A DNA stretch of 64,000 nt from Sphaerulina vaccinii (GCA_022570795.1 JAKUDP010000001.1:186001-250000), one strand, 5' to 3'; numbered from the stretch's first letter, positions 45,608 through 56,401 are shown. Made by a program: numbers and translations. The notes: generated from the letters alone by a model not told the origin.

Positions 45608-46362
45608 ATTATGTACATCTTTGAGAGCGTTTGAGAGCTGAAAAGAGACGTGGGAAAGCATGTGGCAGCGGGCCTGGCGGAGATGTGTTGAGCGAGCATT
45701 GTTTAGGTGAATGCTCTTTTACGAGAAAAATGAACAGATTCTACATTTCACTCATACTTCAGGACCTACCTTTCTGTCTTCCCATTGACTACGACGTGAC
45801 TTTGAGTATGACCGTCGCCGCAACCTAGTCCACTCGACTATCTCAGCCAACGTTTTCATGCCTTTCCATGTCTACTGCGACATAAACGCACCTCGCTGAT
45901 GAGGACGAACACAGAACTACAGTACTGGCATCGACCATGCAGGAGAGAGAGAGAGGCTGAAGTCAATTCCCATTGCCATGCTTTGAGCTTCATGGTCAAC
46001 CTCGGCCATTACAGCACCGAAATACAGCTTTTCCGATTCATCCCGTGCCTTGCTCTATTGCCGCGTGTGAATGTATAGCCTCATGGAAGGAGTGAAACTG
46101 ATAAACATGATGAAAATAACCTCAACCGAGTGTCCTTGAGTCTGGAAGGAGAGAAACTAGGCGATGAATATGGTGGAATTCCACTTCGATCATGTATTAT
46201 TGTGCTTATAAATTTATGTTGTTACTTAGGCCGTGTCGTGGTCATTTATCTTACAAGTTACAACTATACATTGTCCCATTGTTTCTGTACAGTTCCCTCT
46301 CACTGTCATGCTGTACAAAGAATCTTATACCGAACTGGACACTCTCACGCCACACATTCGGT
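45608..46362. other. Convergent intergenic space without tRNA-like units
   Basis: This space lies between the FBA1 and MIP1 stops. It is of similar size to the spaces that hold tRNA-like units, but I find no A box followed by the GTAAGTC and stem-loop pattern here. A short AGAGAGAGAGAG run is at about 45944-45955. Confidence 0.5.
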
Positions 46363-49300
46363 TCAATGGTAGATTGATCGAACATACGACGCACCAGCAG
46401 CTGGACGCAGTGGCATCTTCAGTCCGAGCCCGACACGCGAGACGGGCGAAGATGAGGACAAGTCATTCCCAAAGCTTGCCCACTCCGCAGCGTTGATGAA
46501 AGCATTGCTCGGCGAGTGAGATTCAAGTGGCGGGAGGCTCGAATAGTTCCTCTTCGTGGCGATCAGAGATCCCTGAGCCTTTGCCGGGACTCGTGGTTTT
46601 CGCACTCGAGGCTTGCTGACCTTAGGTTTGGTGGGTCTGAACCCACCATCATTGCCGTCGCTCTCGTCGGGGAAAGGCTTCTTACTTATGGCAGGTTTCT
46701 TCAGCTCGCGGATAATCTTGTTGAGCTCTGCAGGCGAGGACGCGATCTGTGCTTGCAGGTAGGCTTGGGCATTTGGAGTTTGCAAGCCTTCCATGACAGG
46801 TCTTCTAGGGGTGTACTCGAATCGTTCCGGCTGTGGCGCTTGTGTAGGCACTACATTTGGGTTGAGGTAGGCCTGATCTCCCTTCGCCAGCAGCTGCATG
46901 ATGTCCAGAGACTCGCCCGGAGCAATCCTCTCTGGGTGAGATGGTGTGATGCAATCCATGTCGACCTCCTTGCGAAGTACATGGTCTATGTCCACGGCAC
47001 TGAAGTAGGCACATGATTGCGGTAGATCGTCTATGCCCATCTGCTGGCTGAACATTGCTCGCGTCCAGACATTGGCGACCTGGAGAGCCATCGCAGTTCG
47101 ATATTTGTCTTCGTCTTTCGAGAGGTATCTGATTTCGTCATGCACAGTCAAAGCCAGGCGAGCATCGATGTTGTATCGCTTGCACAAGTACTCCATGCTG
47201 ACAATGAGCAGGTGGAGGTAATCGACACCAGATGACTGAATTGCCCAGTTGATGCGAGATGTCATGAAGCCGCCTTTGCTGATGAAGCGTCGCATAAGAG
47301 CTTCCGTTATACCAGCTCCTAGAACAGGTGTACGAGGACGCTCTTGTTCTGCGAAGTCTTCGAGCTTGTTAAAGACTAAGCTCTCGGTGCCGCCACGCCA
47401 GAACTTACGCTCTCGAATGGCCTTGCTACCAGACTTTGAGCCTTTTGTTTCTTGGTATAGGTTCGTTGCAGTCGTCTTGGCTTGTTCTTCAGTCACAGAA
47501 GGATTGAACTGGCGCAGCAGACTTTGGGCGAACTTCAACCCTGCGCCATATATGCGGCCATAATTGAAGACTTTGGCATCATTGCGAGAGATGCCCAGGA
47601 TCTTGGCTGTGCGCGAGTGTAGATCAGTTCCTGCTGCTTTCGTGCCCTCCAGTGTCATGAAACCAATGGCGTTGCCTCCATGAATCTTGAAGCTCGAGTC
47701 TCCGACCAATGATGCGATCCATAACTCTTGACTGTCCACATCGGCACCTACGAAAGCATAGCCAGGAGGCGCAGTCACTATACTCTTCAACTCGGAACCA
47801 ACGCGGTTCTTCTTGGCATTAGCGGCCGTGAGCCATGTGTTCTCCACTGCTCTTCGTGTGATGGTGCCCATAGGAATGACCTGCGGCAGAATGTAACCAA
47901 GGTCGGTGTCTTTCGCTGGGGCATCAGCGCGCTCACTATCGTATACGACCATCTGCGACATGATCCTGTCGCGGGCACTGATCCAGTATGAGCAGGACGC
48001 GTTCATCTCCAGTGCCTCCTTCGCGTACGCATACTCTGACGAGAGAGTGCCGATCTCAAAGTACTGCAAGTACCCTTTCGCAAGCGGAGATGTACAGCGT
48101 GCATCTGGTCCATCTTTGTGAGGTAGCTTGAAGTAGGTATGGTCCAGGTCATCATGAAGTGTCAAGTTCTCCTCTTCCATCATATCACATACAGTCATGC
48201 CTTGTTCGCGATACTTGTGAACATCAGAGTGCGACACTTTGAAAGTGAATCCGTACTTGTCAGACCATATCAATGGGTTACTGTCCCAAGCCATGCGAAG
48301 AAGCAGAGGGGCGATCCGCGTGCGTACAGTGAGGGCAATTTCGGCATCATTCGTACTGAAGAGATCCTTGTACCAGTTCGGCATCCCTGGCTTCTTCTGT
48401 CGTGCTGCTGGGCGTGGCGGGTCATTCTTCTTCTTGCCCTTGACCATTCGCACCTCCTGTCCGCGCCAGTCAAGCTGCGATAACCATGGGTCATTCTGGT
48501 ACACTTTTGGATCTTCGCAGTGCTCCACTGCTCGTTCAGTCAAGTCAATCAAACGCTCCTGGACGCCAGAGGAGAGCCTATGGTACGTGGCTTCAGCGTT
48601 CGCAATATATGATTGCCAGCTCCGGTTCACCGGCAAGATCTCTGTCGACAGATGTCGCAAAGCTGCGAAAGAAACCGGATGTGGTGAAGTCTCCAGGAAG
48701 AGTGGCAGAACCTTCTTGTACACCTTGTGCGTGATATCAACATCAGCTGCGCAATAGTCTAGCAGCTCGTCAAGACGTTCCACAACTCCCTTGCGATCGA
48801 GCTCTCCAAACCACTCCCTACGTGCCTTGTCGATTGTGATGTTGCAGTGAAACTTGGCCACATCTCGTAGGCTGTTTACGGATGCCCGACCGACCCAGAG
48901 TTCCTCTTCACTGTCGAATGTCGCCTTGCCAGATTCCAATAGCGCCGCCAGATCAGCACTGTCATCTGAAGCAGCAATCTTGTCCTGTAGATCCCGCTCC
49001 TTCTTGTGCTTGTTCCAAGTAGGTCTCTGCCGACTGCACATGCCATTGGTGGCCACATGCAAGCTCATAGTGTCCACGAAGAAGGTTTGTGATTGCTCCA
49101 AATGGTACTCTTCCGCTATACGTGCTCGATCATAACCTATGTTGTGCCCAATGACCACTCTCGGCTTGTTTCGTGGCCCAAGAGGTATCAGGTGTCGATC
49201 GTTCTCACTCTCTCCGAGGAGCCAGGGCGATAGCCAGGCATACCAATGCCTGTCCGACACAGCGCAAGCCATGGCAGGAAAGCTCGTCTCATGCCACATC

Positions 49301-49878
49301 ACCTCAGTGTCGAACGTCAACACTTCTTCATCGGGATACTCCACCGCCTCTGAAGTTCCATCTTCATGATACTTGGTCCACCCTGATCTCTGCTCCCACC
49401 TTCGTGGTCTTGGTGGAGGGGAGGCTCGCGCGTACTTGGTGGCCAGACTCAGAAATGGTTCCGCACTATCCATACCCAGCTTGTAGAAGTGCTCGTCCAG
49501 CGAGCTTCCCTGGAGGTCAGGCAGATCGAAGCCAACGGGCTCAGAAGTATCACTCGTCTTGCCGAGTAAGTCATGGCGGGCGAGATGATCTTTCGACAGC
49601 GCCACCAGTTCTTCGTCGGGCTTTGCAGCAGTCGTCTTCGGGAACAGTTGTGGATGAACATATGCGCTCACTTGCTGCACGCCTATCTCATTGTGCCTCG
49701 CTCCTGATGGTCTGGCCAGTGATCGTAGTGGCGACTCATCTCGTACTTCTTGTGTCGCGGTCGCGTTCGTATAATTTCGACGCGCACACGACCGTGTCAG
49801 GGGTATGCGTCGAAGAAGGGACGTCTGCTGTGTGCGTTCGACAGCGTTAACCAGTTGACGCTGGCATCGTGATCGCAT
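46363..49878 (-). CDS. MIP1: Mitochondrial DNA polymerase gamma catalytic subunit
   Basis: An intronless frame of 1171 residues. The first 45 residues are Arg/Ser/Thr-rich without acids early on, a mitochondrial presequence. The exonuclease domain begins with VLTFDTEVMWH (Asp190, Glu192, Exo I) and VVIGHNIGYDRARIAEEY (Exo II); LDYCAADVDITHKVY is Exo III. Polymerase motif A is FVGADVDSQELWIASLVGD, motif B is RNDAKVFNYGRIYGAG, and motif C is LTVHDEIRYLS with the HDE triad. These family A features are complete, so both activities should be intact. The C-terminal 200 residues are a low-complexity basic extension typical of fungal Mip1. It replicates mitochondrial DNA. Confidence 0.96.
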   Translation of the reverse strand: MRSRCQRQLVNAVERTQQTSLLRRIPLTRSCARRNYTNATATQEVRDESPLRSLARPSGARHNEIGVQQVSAYVHPQLFPKTTAAKPDEELVALSKDHLARHDLLGKTSDTSEPVGFDLPDLQGSSLDEHFYKLGMDSAEPFLSLATKYARASPPPRPRRWEQRSGWTKYHEDGTSEAVEYPDEEVLTFDTEVMWHETSFPAMACAVSDRHWYAWLSPWLLGESENDRHLIPLGPRNKPRVVIGHNIGYDRARIAEEYHLEQSQTFFVDTMSLHVATNGMCSRQRPTWNKHKKERDLQDKIAASDDSADLAALLESGKATFDSEEELWVGRASVNSLRDVAKFHCNITIDKARREWFGELDRKGVVERLDELLDYCAADVDITHKVYKKVLPLFLETSPHPVSFAALRHLSTEILPVNRSWQSYIANAEATYHRLSSGVQERLIDLTERAVEHCEDPKVYQNDPWLSQLDWRGQEVRMVKGKKKNDPPRPAARQKKPGMPNWYKDLFSTNDAEIALTVRTRIAPLLLRMAWDSNPLIWSDKYGFTFKVSHSDVHKYREQGMTVCDMMEEENLTLHDDLDHTYFKLPHKDGPDARCTSPLAKGYLQYFEIGTLSSEYAYAKEALEMNASCSYWISARDRIMSQMVVYDSERADAPAKDTDLGYILPQVIPMGTITRRAVENTWLTAANAKKNRVGSELKSIVTAPPGYAFVGADVDSQELWIASLVGDSSFKIHGGNAIGFMTLEGTKAAGTDLHSRTAKILGISRNDAKVFNYGRIYGAGLKFAQSLLRQFNPSVTEEQAKTTATNLYQETKGSKSGSKAIRERKFWRGGTESLVFNKLEDFAEQERPRTPVLGAGITEALMRRFISKGGFMTSRINWAIQSSGVDYLHLLIVSMEYLCKRYNIDARLALTVHDEIRYLSKDEDKYRTAMALQVANVWTRAMFSQQMGIDDLPQSCAYFSAVDIDHVLRKEVDMDCITPSHPERIAPGESLDIMQLLAKGDQAYLNPNVVPTQAPQPERFEYTPRRPVMEGLQTPNAQAYLQAQIASSPAELNKIIRELKKPAISKKPFPDESDGNDGGFRPTKPKVSKPRVRKPRVPAKAQGSLIATKRNYSSLPPLESHSPSNAFINAAEWASFGNDLSSSSPVSRVGLGLKMPLRPAAGASYVRSIYH

Positions 49879-50165
49879 ATCTCGAGCGATGCAGTTGGCT
49901 GCGCTTAGGACATGTTCATAGTGTGTTTGACAATGAGATGGCAGATGCAGAGATCATTGGAGATCGTCATGACCTTTCTTCTTCAGCCCTACGCGAAATT
50001 AGCTCGTCACGTCCCTCGCTGCCGGCATGTGGAGTGGAGATGTGAGTGGAACCGCGCAAGTGGCGCTGGGTGACCCTCCTCCCATGTGTCAGGTCCTCTT
50101 TCCTCTACCAGTCTTCGAGGTCTTGTTATGTTTTACAATGTGACCTTTGAGTGATAGACGTCGAT
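49879..50165. promoter_or_regulatory. Shared divergent promoter of MIP1 and the Slx8-like gene
   Basis: Only 287 bp separate the two start codons, which face away from each other. Control of a mitochondrial replication gene and a SUMO-dependent genome-maintenance gene is therefore physically linked. Confidence 0.55.
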
Positions 50166-51207
50166 ATGTCGGCGTGGGGCTTTGAGAACCTGAACGAGGA
50201 TAGAGATGATGTCGAACGGGACTTCATGAATGGCCCGCAATATGACGATACTGGAGACTTCTGGGAGGAACCAGATCCTCAGTGGGAGGAGAGGTGAGTA
50301 CTGGCGGGTGACGGTGGCGGACGACCAGTCACAGCGAGTAGAAAGCGAGAAATGAAGCTGACGTGAACACAGATCTTCTTACGAAAATGCATCAATAACG
50401 CAACGACAACAACCTCCGCCCTCCGACTACTCCGAAGCTCTCAGATTCGAGGCAGACGGTCAACGTGAATTGGATCGGCTCAACAGACAACAGCGTGCCG
50501 AACTAGAGCGACCAGTCGAACTTCCATATCTTGAGCGACAGGCAGCACCAACATTCAATCTCGACAACCCAACGATAAATCCCACAGCACTCTCCACGCC
50601 GACCTCCTACGACTCGCACGAGTTCGTTACGCTCGAAGATAGTGACTCCGAGGACGAGAACGAGATTGAAGCGCCCGACATGCCGCCAACTCGACGAAGC
50701 CAGCGCACGAGTGTCGTTGACCTTACTGAGGGCTCGCCACGATCGACCACTTCGCGGCAGCCAAAACGCAGGCGATCTACAGATCCCGATGCCGCAGGCA
50801 GTTCCACGCGCACAAAACGTCGAAAGGCATCACGAGACATCGAGGAGATCGACTTGGCCAATGAGGCACCATCGGCTGAAGAGGAGCTGCTGCAGGCTCA
50901 GCAACAAGAAGCAATCAGAACACAACAGCAAGCAACTGAGGACGCCATTCCACAGAAGATCGGTCAAAGATCGTGCATTATCTGCTTGGAAAGCTTCACA
51001 AACTGTACTGCCACGGCATGCGGACACTTCTTCTGTCACGAATGCCTGATCACGGCCCTGCGAGCTGCTGCTAAAAACAGCGATCGGGGTACTGGTAGCT
51101 GCCCAGTGTGTCGCAAGAGCTTGAAGGAGAACAAGAAGGGCGATGTTATACCCGTCTCATTCATGACCAAGAAGGAGTACGATAAGCAGCAGAGAATCCG
51201 CGCATAA
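50166..51207 (+). CDS. C-terminal RING E3 ligase, Slx8-like (SUMO-targeted ubiquitin ligase)
   Basis: Exons 50166-50293 and 50373-51207 (79-nt intron) give 320 residues. The N-terminal 240 residues are disordered and acidic, with SUMO-interaction-like motifs EFVTLEDSDSEDE (~125) and SVVDLTEGSP (~156) and basic NLS-like RRRS and KRRK. The C-terminal C3HC4 RING starts at Cys244: CIICLESF, then CGHFFCHECL and CPVCRKSL, complete in all eight ligands. This plan matches Slx8/RNF4. It should ubiquitinate SUMO-modified nuclear proteins. The SIM-rich RING-like protein at 39785-41378 is a candidate partner. Confidence 0.84.
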
Positions 51208-52625
51208 GGAGTGCGTTCATTGACATGGGGCATTACACCGAGCACAGAGGGAGATCCCTTCGAAGCTGTAAAGGCGGCTGGCTTAGACAGGGCGCAGAAA
51301 CATATGCCATGGCGCTGACACGGTTGCGAACCTGGCTAAGGCCGCTAAGCATTCTGACAGCTGGTTGATTTTCTTGAGCGAGGAGTTTGGGTGTGGCTTA
51401 ATTCTGCCATGGGAGTTTCATGAAGCATTTGAGGAGGGATGATGCATGATGCGATGGTATCAATATGCTCTTAGCACCATATCATTCAGCAATCCCTTAT
51501 GGACTGCTATGAAGACGAAAGGACTGGCACTTTGTGCTATACCACGTCACGATTATGCTACAGAGCTGTAGCATCAATGCACGATATTCTTGTGGCAAAT
51601 ACCATGCGGCCCGACTCTTCCAACACACAGACGCATCTAGCTCTCTGGCAACCTGTTTGATGCTCATGCACCGGGCGCCATAAGAACGGTAGATGGTGCC
51701 CTGATTTGCTCGCTATCAGACTGCGGCGCGACTACACGTAGAACAACGCTTCTACGATGGAAGTTGGAGCGTGCAGCGTAAGTGTACACTCTGCGCTGTT
51801 GCGCATAGCAATATAGGTACCCTTCGACCTGCAGTGACAGCGTTGTCTGCGTGTTGGGTATATCTTGAAGGCGTTTTGACTTTGGGCCGAGCGTCTGTGC
51901 ACTGGCAATCTCCTCCGAATCGGGACATCAAGCCTTGAGTGCAGCATAGTTCTTGTATTTTTTCTTAGGCGGGCAGTACTTCTAGTACTTGTAGTTGAGA
52001 AGTAGATACCCGTAGACGTGCCTTTGAATAATTAGCCTATCAAAAGTAGTGTGTATCTTGTATATCGATTGATTGAGGCCGTCGAGCCAGTTTGCAGGCA
52101 GCTCAGAGTCCTACTCCACGTGCGTGTGCGAACCGAGGCCACAAATTCGCAGTCACGTACACAATCCACGAGCATTATTGCAACCGTACGCCTTCGTTGG
52201 CAACCTCAAGACCGCGACTTGAGTCGATCTGATGAAATAATGGGATGAAGTCTTGCGTGAAGCGCCGGCGAGAAAAGGAGTGACACCTCTGCATTCCGCA
52301 ATCGGACTTGAGATCGAGCTATCGAAGCTTTCCTGCGTCATCGCCATCACCTCGCGTGCCCGTGTGGTCTCTGTTCTGCTCTGCATATTATCAGAGATTC
52401 AGAGTTTATCTTGTGAAGTGATCTTGCTACTGTACCTCACTTACTCGCAATTCCTATCTCGGGCATTTTCTAGACAGCATTGATCGTTTGCAGAAGACCT
52501 CAGCAGGTTAGAACGACACACACAGCAGACAGTCCGGCAACCGATCTGACCTCATCGAACACGAACCACGATACCGCTACATGCCAGGATTGCAGATCTG
52601 ATTGACTTCAATACTGTCCCTCAGA
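51208..52625. other. Intergenic, nothing recognised
   Basis: 1.4 kb between tandem plus-strand genes. Frames stay below 80 codons and show no conservation-like pattern. No tRNA-like unit was found. Confidence 0.5.
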
Positions 52626-54900
52626 ATGGAAAGCTTAAAGACAGCAATTGGTCTCGGCGATGCCACAACAGCTACGGCAAACAATGAAACTGCAGGCCAA
52701 GAGCCATTGAGCGGCGTCACTGGAGCTGGCACAGCAGATCAGCCTTATGATTCTGGAAACGTAGAAGATTCGCATCTCACAAGTGCAGCCCACACGAGTC
52801 AGTCACAACAGATCTAGATCTGGCATCTTCAATGCCGCGTGGCTAACTTCGAGCTTGCGTAGCAACTACATCTACTGACGGCAAGAATGTTGCGGCACCG
52901 ATTAAATCACTCACTGGGGATGAAACAGAGACAGCACCATCTGGAGGCATATTGGCCAGCTTGGCTTCTGCTGTGGGACTTGGAGGAGCAGCAACAACTA
53001 CAGATACGACGACCAATGAGCATGAACACGCACGAGTAGGAGAGAAATCACTACCTGGAAATACTGGCCATGATACCACTGAGCAGACTCCACTAGCAGG
53101 AGCACTCAGTAACGGCACCCACGAACAAGACCCAGCTACCTCGAACTCAGGCTTACAATTTGTTGGTGGATCGAGCACGATGAATCCAGCTGTCTCGCAC
53201 ACGAATGGACAACAAAGTCATGAAGCGATATCGAAGTCTGTCGATGAGGGTGCTTTGGGGTCGAAAGCAGATCCTGCGCACTCTGATAGTGGACTCGCCT
53301 TCATTTGTAAGAAATTATATCTTCATGTCGAACACTAGCATACTGATGAGTTGCAATAGCTTCGCCAAAGGACAAGTATGCATCAGAGCCAGCTGCAAAC
53401 GAAACCGACAGTCATCAACCACTTTCTGGCACCTCAGGAGAGCCTCTTGTGAAGAAGGTTTCCGAACCACACTCTGGCACAGCAGGCTTCTACACTATAG
53501 GTCAGCCACTTAGCTCGATTCAGAACCAGGCTGTCGATCCTGTATCTTCTGGTGTACCTGCTAGCACCGGGAGCTCCAATACTACCACGACTGGACCTCT
53601 TTCTACACAGCATAAGGCGGTCGAGCCAGTCTCCACTGCTACGCCTATCGGCACGAATGCGACCAGTGCGTCCACGATCGAAGCATCTCCAACGCCCAAG
53701 GATCCGTCCAACATCAGGTAAGTCTAACAGGCGGCTGGAAGCAACCCTAAGAAGCAATCCCCCATCGCGTGACATGATGGAGCTAGTTGCGGAACATGGT
53801 GTAGAGAGTACTCTCTGACATTTCACAGCAACCCAACGGCACCCGGTTCAGACACAACGTATGAACCAGAACCTCTTGATAAGGACGGCGACAAGCCAGT
53901 CAAGACAGGACCAGCATTCATTTCGTCTCTATTCAGCAATCCGTTCTCGAAGCGAGAAAGTGTTTCTGGTGCTTCAGGAGATGCCGATCTCGATCCGAAG
54001 ACGAGAGGTCCTGCAGGCTCAGAACCGCTACCCGAGCTTGGAAACCACACAGTACCCGTCCACTCAGCCAAGGGGAAGCGGCCATTACCAACACAGTCCT
54101 CACCAGTACAGCCCTCGCCTATCTCCAACGAATCAAGCCCGATGGTCGTCGAGCCACGAGGTGACAGCGCTACGTTGCCGCCGAACCACTTGGGATCAAA
54201 GGTACCTCCTGGAGCAGCATCGCCAAAGCGTGAAAAGGGCAAAGGCAAGATGTATGGTGACACCGACAGTACCAGCACACGATCGAGCATCACGAGGGGC
54301 GAGTCTATCGCTACCAGCCAGACGGGCCCTTCGACAGTCGACAGCCGACGCTACTCATCGCACACGCCCGGCAAGATCCCAACTGCAGGCGGTATTGTCC
54401 TAGGAGAACGCGCTGGGCAAGACCGGGAGAGGCGACGCAGTCTCGCACCTAGCAGCCACTCGGCGGTCACGTCTGAGCCTCAGTATGGCGGACGGGAGTC
54501 GTTGCAGAAGGTTACTGAAGACTCCGAGCGAACACCGGCGGTCGCTCCACCACAACAACAACAATCCTCTCCTCAGGCTGATCTCCAGCCCATCGCGCCA
54601 CCAATCAGCGCAGCATCAACGCCAGTGAAGAACAGCACAGATGCCTCGCGAACTTCAACTTCAGGACGAGTTCCGGGCACAGAAAGCGGCAGCTTGCTAG
54701 CGTCTCCAGTTGCATCTTCTCGTTTCTCCGAAGGACAAACCACATCGACGGACTTCGCTACTTCTCCTGCGGCGGCAGAGCGTAAGCCAAGTCTGGTGAC
54801 AAGAATTGGTAGGAAGTTGAGCATTAAGGGATCGAAGTCTTCGAGAGGTAGCACTTCAACAAGTTCGCAGCAGCCGGCGACTATACCTGAGTCGAAGTAA
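52626..54900 (+). CDS. Ser/Thr-rich low-complexity protein with internal repeats
   Basis: Four exons: 52626-52797, 52863-53306, 53360-53717 and 53829-54900 (introns 65, 53 and 111 nt). The product is 681 residues. The first two exons carry diverged repeats of a module beginning SLKTAIGLG or SLASAVGLG, then Thr/Ala/Asn-rich sequence, then EPLSG or TPLAG and a G-T-Q-P-Y-D type ending; shorter PLSGTSGEPL and PLSSI versions follow. The last exon is Ser/Pro/Arg-rich with FISSLFSNPFSKRES, GKGKMYGDTDS, and a basic end (RIGRKLSIKGSKSSRG). No membrane helix or signal peptide is present. Function unknown. Similar stress- or spore-associated low-complexity proteins exist in fungi, but I do not assign a family. 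The third intron is the least certain. Confidence 0.7.
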
Positions 54901-55046
54901 ATGATTGACTGAGTAAGGAAATGAATATACCCCTTGAATGAAGTACATAGGAAATGGTAATGCAAAGAACAACTTGGATGAACCTATTCGTACATTGATG
55001 ATCTTCTTACAACAGCACAAAAAGGAGAAGTGGTAGAGCAAATGGC

Positions 55047-55191
55047 AAAACAATCGCCCAGTTCTTGGTACCCAAACTCCACTCTCGAGGTGAAAGCTCG
55101 CCTCGAAGGAAGCATCTGTTAAGTACATGTCAGGCATCAGCATATACCGACGACTTACTGACTAGGCCAAAGCGGCCAGGACGATTTGTTG
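55047..55191 (-). ncRNA. tRNA-like pol III unit 8 (class II, minus strand)
   Basis: On the minus strand: the head CAACAAATCGTCC starts at 55191, and the mini-hairpin GGCC-gcttt-GGCC leads into A box TGGCCTAGTCAG (55169-55158). Then come CAGTAAGTCG, stem TCGG...CTGA and GCCTGAC. A private hairpin CGAGG...CCTCG follows, then the 3' strand GGGCGATTG and TTTT (55050-55047). TTCATATCAT is the TATA-like element upstream. It points away from the rest of the array. Confidence 0.7.
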
Positions 55192-55331
55192 AAGAACTGG
55201 AGACTGCTAAATGATATGAACCTTCATATGTCCAATGCTCTCCATTCAAGTCAATCGTTGGCATTAGGAAAGTTTCTCAAACACAGGGGGAAGGTATGAC
55301 AGGTAGCATTTATATGTTCTTGCCCACACCG

Positions 55332-55475
55332 CAACTCTCATTGAGGCTTGGAGCGATTGTTGAAGTCGTCAGCATAGCTGTTGCTTGATCAAGGAAAATG
55401 GTAGTAATCGGTCAAGTTGTACTGGGCCACAAGTCGTGCCAGAACAGCCGCAGAGTTGGAGGGCGATTGTTTTTT
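55332..55475 (+). ncRNA. tRNA-like unit 9 (rearranged head)
   Basis: The 3' half is typical: TCGTCAGC-ata-GCTG, then GCTTGATC, and GGGCGATTGTTTTTT (T run 55470-55475). The expected head and A box are replaced by GGAGCGATTGTTGAAG, which is the head motif in inverted orientation. Probably a broken or recombined unit. Confidence 0.35.
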
Positions 55476-55565
55476 GCTTTTCTTTTGCTCATTCCCCCAA
55501 GTCTTTTGTTATCTAGACGAGACTCAGTAAGTGAGACTTTATACGAGGACTTCGTCCAGTCCTTT

Positions 55566-55720
55566 CAACAGTCACCATAGCCTATATGGTGTAGTCGGTA
55601 ATTCGTCAGGTGTGCTGATGCTCGAACAATGAACAGAGATGGCTGGCATCGTAGACCTCGGGTCTCTTCGATTGGTTTGAACTTCTTGGAATAGCTGTAG
55701 AGCTGGAGGGCGATTGTTTT
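55566..55720 (+). ncRNA. tRNA-like pol III unit 10 (class II)
   Basis: The head CAACAGTCACC starts at 55566, A box TGGTGTAGTCGG is at 55587-55598, then the stem TCAG-gtgtg-CTGA, B-box-like GCTCGAAC, private hairpin AGACC...GGTCT, 3' strand GGGCGATTG and TTTT 55717-55720. A TTTATACG element lies about 30 bp upstream. Confidence 0.7.
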
Positions 55721-55800
55721 GCTTTTCTTGATGACTTGCCTTTATATTTTGATGGGAGTGCTCAGTCGGTCTTCATATACGATGTCTAGTCCAGCTCCTT

Positions 55801-55963
55801 CAACAATCGCCGTAAGCCTATATGGTGTAGTCGGTAAGCCTATATGGTGTAGTCGGTAAGCCGTCAGCTATGCTGATGTTCGACGATGAGTCGCTTTGGG
55901 CTTGATACGAAGCAGATCATGCTTGGAATTCTATGCCAGCCTCACGACACGAGCGATCGTTTT
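55801..55963 (+). ncRNA. tRNA-like pol III unit 11 (class II, duplicated A box)
   Basis: The head CAACAATCGCCG starts at 55801. A 22-bp segment containing the A box TGGTGTAGTCGG is present twice in direct tandem (55814-55835 and 55836-55857). The stem TCAGC-tat-GCTGA, GTTCGAC, 3' strand GAGCGATCG and TTTT 55960-55963 follow. TTCATATACG is the TATA-like element. At 163 nt it is the longest unit in this array, owing to the duplication. Confidence 0.68.
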
Positions 55964-56035
55964 GCTCTTTTGCTTCCTTTTGTTCGTCTAGACCGACAAT
56001 GTGGCCTTTATATACTACCAAAATCCATAGCTTTC

Positions 56036-56195
56036 CAACGATCGTCCGTGGTGTAGCGGAATGAGCAGTAAATCGTCAGCGTAGCTGATGCTCGCAACAT
56101 ATTCATGGCACAAAACAGTCACGAGCCTTGTCAGCTTTCTGATAACTGTTCATGATGCAACTGACCGCAAGCCCTCGTCGACTGTTTAACCTTTT
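56036..56195 (+). ncRNA. tRNA-like pol III unit 12 (class I)
   Basis: The head CAACGATCGTCC starts at 56036, A box TGGTGTAGCGG is at 56049-56059, then CAGTAAATCG, stem TCAGC-gta-GCTGA, GCTCGCAAC and private hairpin TCAG-cttt-CTGA. The 3' strand GTCGACTG is diverged, and the T run is at 56192-56195. TTTATATACT is a very good TATA box about 28 bp upstream. Confidence 0.66.
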
Positions 56196-56252
56196 GCTAT
56201 CATCGAAATCACGCTGAGCAACCTTTATGTTATGCGCCTCAGCTACATTCAT

Positions 56253-56401
56253 CAATAGTCGTCGTAGCCTATGTGGCTCGGTCGGTAGATCGTCAGCCGT
56301 GCTGATGTTCGACAGTGGTTGGAGATAGACCAGTGTCAAGAGACAGAAACTCGAACTCTTGATCTGCCCACATGTCGTAGACAGGCCTGGACGATTGTTT
56401 T
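56253..56401 (+). ncRNA. tRNA-like pol III unit 13 (class II)
   Basis: The head CAATAGTCGTCG starts at 56253, and mini-hairpin AGCC-tatg-TGGCT leads into A box TGGCTCGGTCGG (56274-56285), the most tRNA-like D-arm of the set. Then stem TCAGC-cgt-GCTGA, GTTCGAC, private pair CAAGAG/CTCTTG, 3' strand GGACGATTG (pairs with the head) and TTTT 56398-56401. Confidence 0.72.

Noticed and set aside
46130..46496. Overlapping plus frames of 60-90 codons after FBA1
   Set aside because: Short, mutually overlapping and partly antisense to MIP1; no evidence of coding.
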